Positions 7,958 through 10,795 of a stretch of DNA of 10,795 nucleotides are shown one piece after another. The first letter of the stretch is position 1. Each line of letters begins with the position of its first letter. The stretch spans positions 1 through 10,795 of the forward strand of contig JALXCH010000604.1 of assembly GCA_026991005.1 (NCBI GenBank). Reading direction: 5' to 3'. The position numbers and the translations under genes are program-made. This stretch comes from Calditrichia bacterium (lineage in GTDB: Bacteria > Calditrichota > Calditrichia > RBG-13-44-9). The notes under the pieces are model-generated. The model was given only the letters and a program-made list of their open reading frames with translations, did not search any database and had not been told where the DNA came from.

Positions 7958-10795
7958 TTAACGAATCAGTAAAAGTTTCCGGGTTCTTACATAATGTGAA
8001 CCAATTTTAATTCGGTAAAAGTACACGCCACTGGCCAGACTCCGGGACGGCTTCCAGACGACTTTGTGGGTACCGGCGGGCATGGAGCGCTGAATAAGCG
8101 TTTCAATCTTACGACCGGAAACATCAAAAACCGTCAATTCCACCTTTGCCCTTTGCGGCATTTCCCAGCTAATGGTAGTTAGGGGATTAAAGGGATTAGG
8201 GTAGTTGGGATAGAGATAAAAACGGCGGGGAAGAGTCGATTTCCCATCCTCCAGCGCAGAATACACGGAATTGATAGCTCCGGGTGTTCCGTGGATAGCG
8301 GATGCCGCCCAGCTTTCGGGAAGCGCATTATCCAGGTCAGGATGAATTAATTCCAGAGTGGGACCATTGCCGTCCGGTGCAGTAGGCCAGGGTGGCGCAT
8401 CGTCGTAAACCAGAGAATCCACCATTTCCCCCTGTGCATCGAACAAACGAACCAGTTCCCCGGCGCCGCTCAAACCAAAATTCATGTTTCCAAGATAATT
8501 GCTCAACGTCGGGAAAAGCACCCGAAAGGCAGCAGTGTCCCGGCACAACACCAGATATTCATCCGGTAACAGAACGGTTCCTGCCGGGAAGACAAACACA
8601 TGGGCATCATCGGAATCCTTAAACTTCCACCCGCTTAAATCGATGGTTTGACCGCTGTTGTTGTAGAATTCCACCCAGTCTTCCGGATTGAAATCAGGTG
8701 CCGAATGGTAATTGATTTCGTTTATAACCACCGTGCCGGTGGAGGTACTGTCCGGAACGAACAGCGCAGTAACCGCGGTATCCGAAACAGGTGTGAACCA
8801 GATGGTGGTCGAATCCGGTGGAAACGCTCCCTGCCAGCCGACGAACCGGTAACCCGCCGCCGGAAGTGCAGTGAACCGGACGGGAACACCTTTAAAGTAC
8901 TGACCGTTCCAGGGGAATCCTTTCAGGAGCAGTGCATTCAACCGGATACGACCCGCTTCTGCCGGTTGAACCTGTACGGTAACCTGCACCGAACCGCTCA
9001 AATTAAATTTGCTCTGAATGTGTGCGCGCATGTATTGGGGACGCAGTGCAGCAAAAGTTCGCAACGCTGTGACATTTTGATTCCAATCCCCCAGAATCCC
9101 ATGCCAGCGGTCCATATGCCGCGGAATTTCCGGAGCAATTAGAGCCTGAAGGGAATCGATAAACTGCAACACCCGCTGCGGTAAAAAAACCGTATTCATC
9201 AAATCCGCAAAGCGATTGATGAAGTCGCGGGTAAACTCGGGACTTTCCAGCATTTTTCGCAGCAGAAATGTGGACCACGGAGGATTGGGCCAGGGCGGGC
9301 CATTGGTAGCGGTGGCAAACTCCAGGGTGTTATGGGCATACGCCTGAGGGTCATACAAGCCACATCCGAAATCCAGGTCATAGAAAAACCAGCGCCAGCG
9401 GCCGGTTGGTGTGCGAGGACGCCAGTACTTTATATTATTCCCGGGCCAATCCGTATTATCAAAATAAATTTCGCAGACCTGGTAAGTAAGAAAATTGTCC
9501 ACATCCACCAGCTTTTTCACAAACGCATAATTGGCGGAATCCGACAGGTTGTGGGTGGAAAGAAAATCCTGCAGCATCTGATAGTGAGCGGCATCGCCTT
9601 CAATCACAGAGCCGTCGTATTCCAGAATATCCACATTCCCGGGATCCACTCCATGGTGAGAAGCCAGGTAGTGCTCGTTGAGTTTTTCGCGGATGTTATG
9701 AATTCCCCAGTACCTTCCGTTCAAATACACAATAGCAGGCCGGTAAGCCTGCAGATCGAGATCCAGCGTCTTCACCAGTCGCGTCATCAGGGCATCGCGG
9801 AACATGGTGGACTGCCAATCGTTGCCGGAGTTGCGCAGAACAAGGGATTTAAAAGAAGAGATGGGCAGCTCGGGAAAAATGGGAAATTCGATGCGGTTGT
9901 ACCCATAACGGCCGCGGGCAAAAATAGCCAACGATTTTTGTGGAAACCCGCGACTCCATCCCCCGAAGATTTTCACTCCCCCGTCAATGGTGAAGTCCAG
10001 GCTGCCATCCGGCTCAAACAGTTCAATATGAAGAGGCCGTTCCCAGTCCTTCCAGAAGTTAGCGCCTAAATAAGGGAAATTAGGGCTGGCGCTGTCTCCC
10101 AAAACATAAATTCCAATTTCGTTATCGAAGAAATTGGCAGGATCTGTGGATAAGGAAATAACCGGTAAAACGCTGTTTTCGTTAATGAAAAAGGTGCTGG
10201 TGGCGGCTTTTCCCGGTAGTTTCCCCGGAACAAAAACCCGGGCACGCACCACTGTGGTGGAATCTACAGTCAATGGAGCAATGTAGATGGCTGAGGTATC
10301 CCGCGGGAGCGAACCATCCAGGGTGTAGCGAATAGTTGCTCCGGGTTCGTTGCTGGAAATTGAAACCTGCACACTACCGGAGTAAAATCCGGCTTCCGGT
10401 TGAATTTGTGGCATTTCCGTAATACCGGAAAAGCCCTGGCTGGTATTGCTGCTTTCCGGTGTAGCCCTGGAAAAATAAAACCACACCGGCCAGCCGTCCG
10501 GTTGGCGCCCGTATGAAATATCCGCGGAAAGAGAACCGGCGTTCACCTGATCTACCACCACCCCATTGCCATCACTCAAAAATATTTCCTCACCATCGGC
10601 ATTGATTTTAAAATTGGTGTGCAGGTGCGGTAGAGCAAATTGCAAAAAAGAGGGCATCCCCTGGGGATTGGGTGGTGGTGTCTTCAGACCCAGCGAGAGG
10701 AAGGGAATGATGGTCATATCCGATGAAGAAGCGCTCACGTTGTGCACCTGAATAGCAAGCACGTTTTCGCCTGCTTGTAGTAAACTGGCAACGCT
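7958..10795 (-). CDS. Secreted multidomain CotH-kinase protein with T9SS sorting domain (5' end outside window)
   Basis: Large surface or secreted protein; 945 C-terminal residues are visible and the frame is open to the window edge. In order: the last strands of a sandwich domain (AGENVLAIQVHN, about 8-19); a lamin-tail-like stretch (about 56-117); a chitobiase/hexosaminidase C-terminal-like domain (about 129-203, PGATIRYTLDGSLP); a CotH kinase-like domain (about 211-591); a B-repeat-like domain (about 601-681, GYRFVGWQG); a lamin-tail domain (about 686-843, VVINEINY then DWVEFYNN); and a type IX secretion sorting domain (about 859-945, YPNYPNPFNPLTT, ending in basic KLLLIR). CotH kinase landmarks are kept: basic GVKIFGGWSRGFPQKS (about 273-288), VYLNGRYWGIHNIREKL (356-372), the NTDWPGNN loop (447-454, D449) and YDLDFG (472-477, D473/D475). 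Family knowledge: B. subtilis CotH phosphorylates spore-coat proteins; bacterial extracellular homologues are mostly uncharacterised. Activity here is not proven. Export through the outer membrane by T9SS is expected. Confidence 0.93.
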   Translation of the reverse strand, partial: SVASLLQAGENVLAIQVHNVSASSSDMTIIPFLSLGLKTPPPNPQGMPSFLQFALPHLHTNFKINADGEEIFLSDGNGVVVDQVNAGSLSADISYGRQPDGWPVWFYFSRATPESSNTSQGFSGITEMPQIQPEAGFYSGSVQVSISSNEPGATIRYTLDGSLPRDTSAIYIAPLTVDSTTVVRARVFVPGKLPGKAATSTFFINENSVLPVISLSTDPANFFDNEIGIYVLGDSASPNFPYLGANFWKDWERPLHIELFEPDGSLDFTIDGGVKIFGGWSRGFPQKSLAIFARGRYGYNRIEFPIFPELPISSFKSLVLRNSGNDWQSTMFRDALMTRLVKTLDLDLQAYRPAIVYLNGRYWGIHNIREKLNEHYLASHHGVDPGNVDILEYDGSVIEGDAAHYQMLQDFLSTHNLSDSANYAFVKKLVDVDNFLTYQVCEIYFDNTDWPGNNIKYWRPRTPTGRWRWFFYDLDFGCGLYDPQAYAHNTLEFATATNGPPWPNPPWSTFLLRKMLESPEFTRDFINRFADLMNTVFLPQRVLQFIDSLQALIAPEIPRHMDRWHGILGDWNQNVTALRTFAALRPQYMRAHIQSKFNLSGSVQVTVQVQPAEAGRIRLNALLLKGFPWNGQYFKGVPVRFTALPAAGYRFVGWQGAFPPDSTTIWFTPVSDTAVTALFVPDSTSTGTVVINEINYHSAPDFNPEDWVEFYNNSGQTIDLSGWKFKDSDDAHVFVFPAGTVLLPDEYLVLCRDTAAFRVLFPTLSNYLGNMNFGLSGAGELVRLFDAQGEMVDSLVYDDAPPWPTAPDGNGPTLELIHPDLDNALPESWAASAIHGTPGAINSVYSALEDGKSTLPRRFYLYPNYPNPFNPLTTISWEMPQRAKVELTVFDVSGRKIETLIQRSMPAGTHKVVWKPSRSLASGVYFYRIKIGSHYVRTRKLLLIR

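Noticed and set aside
7559..7972. Plus-strand open frame of 137 codons across the tandem repeat
   Set aside because: It overlaps the symporter start antisense and owes its openness to the repeat; the VYR triplet run and hydrophobic remainder match no family.
9332..10069. Plus-strand open frame of 245 codons inside the CotH-kinase gene
   Set aside because: Antisense shadow of a clearly conserved coding sequence; no domain and no ribosome binding site. The same applies to the 212-codon plus-strand frame at 1517-2155.
10760..10762. GTG at 10762 as the true start of the CotH-kinase protein
   Set aside because: The frame is open to the window edge and the codons before it (ending AGEN) complete a common sandwich-domain strand, so the gene continues upstream.

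Overview
The window looks like chromosomal DNA from a Gram-negative bacterium of the Fibrobacteres-Chlorobi-Bacteroidetes (FCB) superphylum. A Calditrichota-like lineage is my best guess. The main reasons are a long secreted protein ending in a type IX secretion (T9SS) sorting domain with the NYPNPFNP-type motif, and a GH16 enzyme whose closest remembered relative is the permuted lichenase of Fibrobacter succinogenes. The genus cannot be named from sequence alone.

All six genes read on the minus strand, so transcription runs from high to low coordinates. First comes the C-terminal 945 residues of a large T9SS cargo protein with a CotH-type kinase fold, chitobiase-C-like, B-repeat-like and lamin-tail domains (10795-7958). 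A 361-bp gap holds an 11-unit, 9-bp tandem repeat just upstream of an SGLT-type sodium/sugar symporter (7596-5980), which is followed by a clear intrinsic terminator. A second gap of about 450 bp holds a 130-bp element closed by a perfect 12-bp inverted repeat, a small palindrome and a possible promoter. It precedes a family 1 extracellular solute-binding protein tethered by an N-terminal membrane helix, with no ABC permease or ATPase beside it (5528-4170). After 306 bp without a gene come a two-helix membrane histidine kinase (3863-2358), an NtrC-class sigma-54 response regulator (2299-842) and, only 44 bp further on, a secreted GH16 beta-glucanase (797 to beyond position 1).

The functional theme I infer is sensing and use of an extracellular beta-glucan. 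GH16 would cut the polymer outside the cell, the SGLT-type carrier would import a sugar, and the tethered binding protein could present a ligand to the kinase, which drives the sigma-54 activator. The binding protein / kinase / regulator trio is the best candidate here for an incompletely described system: a three-component carbohydrate sensor linked in position to a naturally circularly permuted glucanase. The domain calls are well supported. The ligand, the physical interaction and the regulon are inference. I saw no tRNA, rRNA, CRISPR array, transposase or phage gene.
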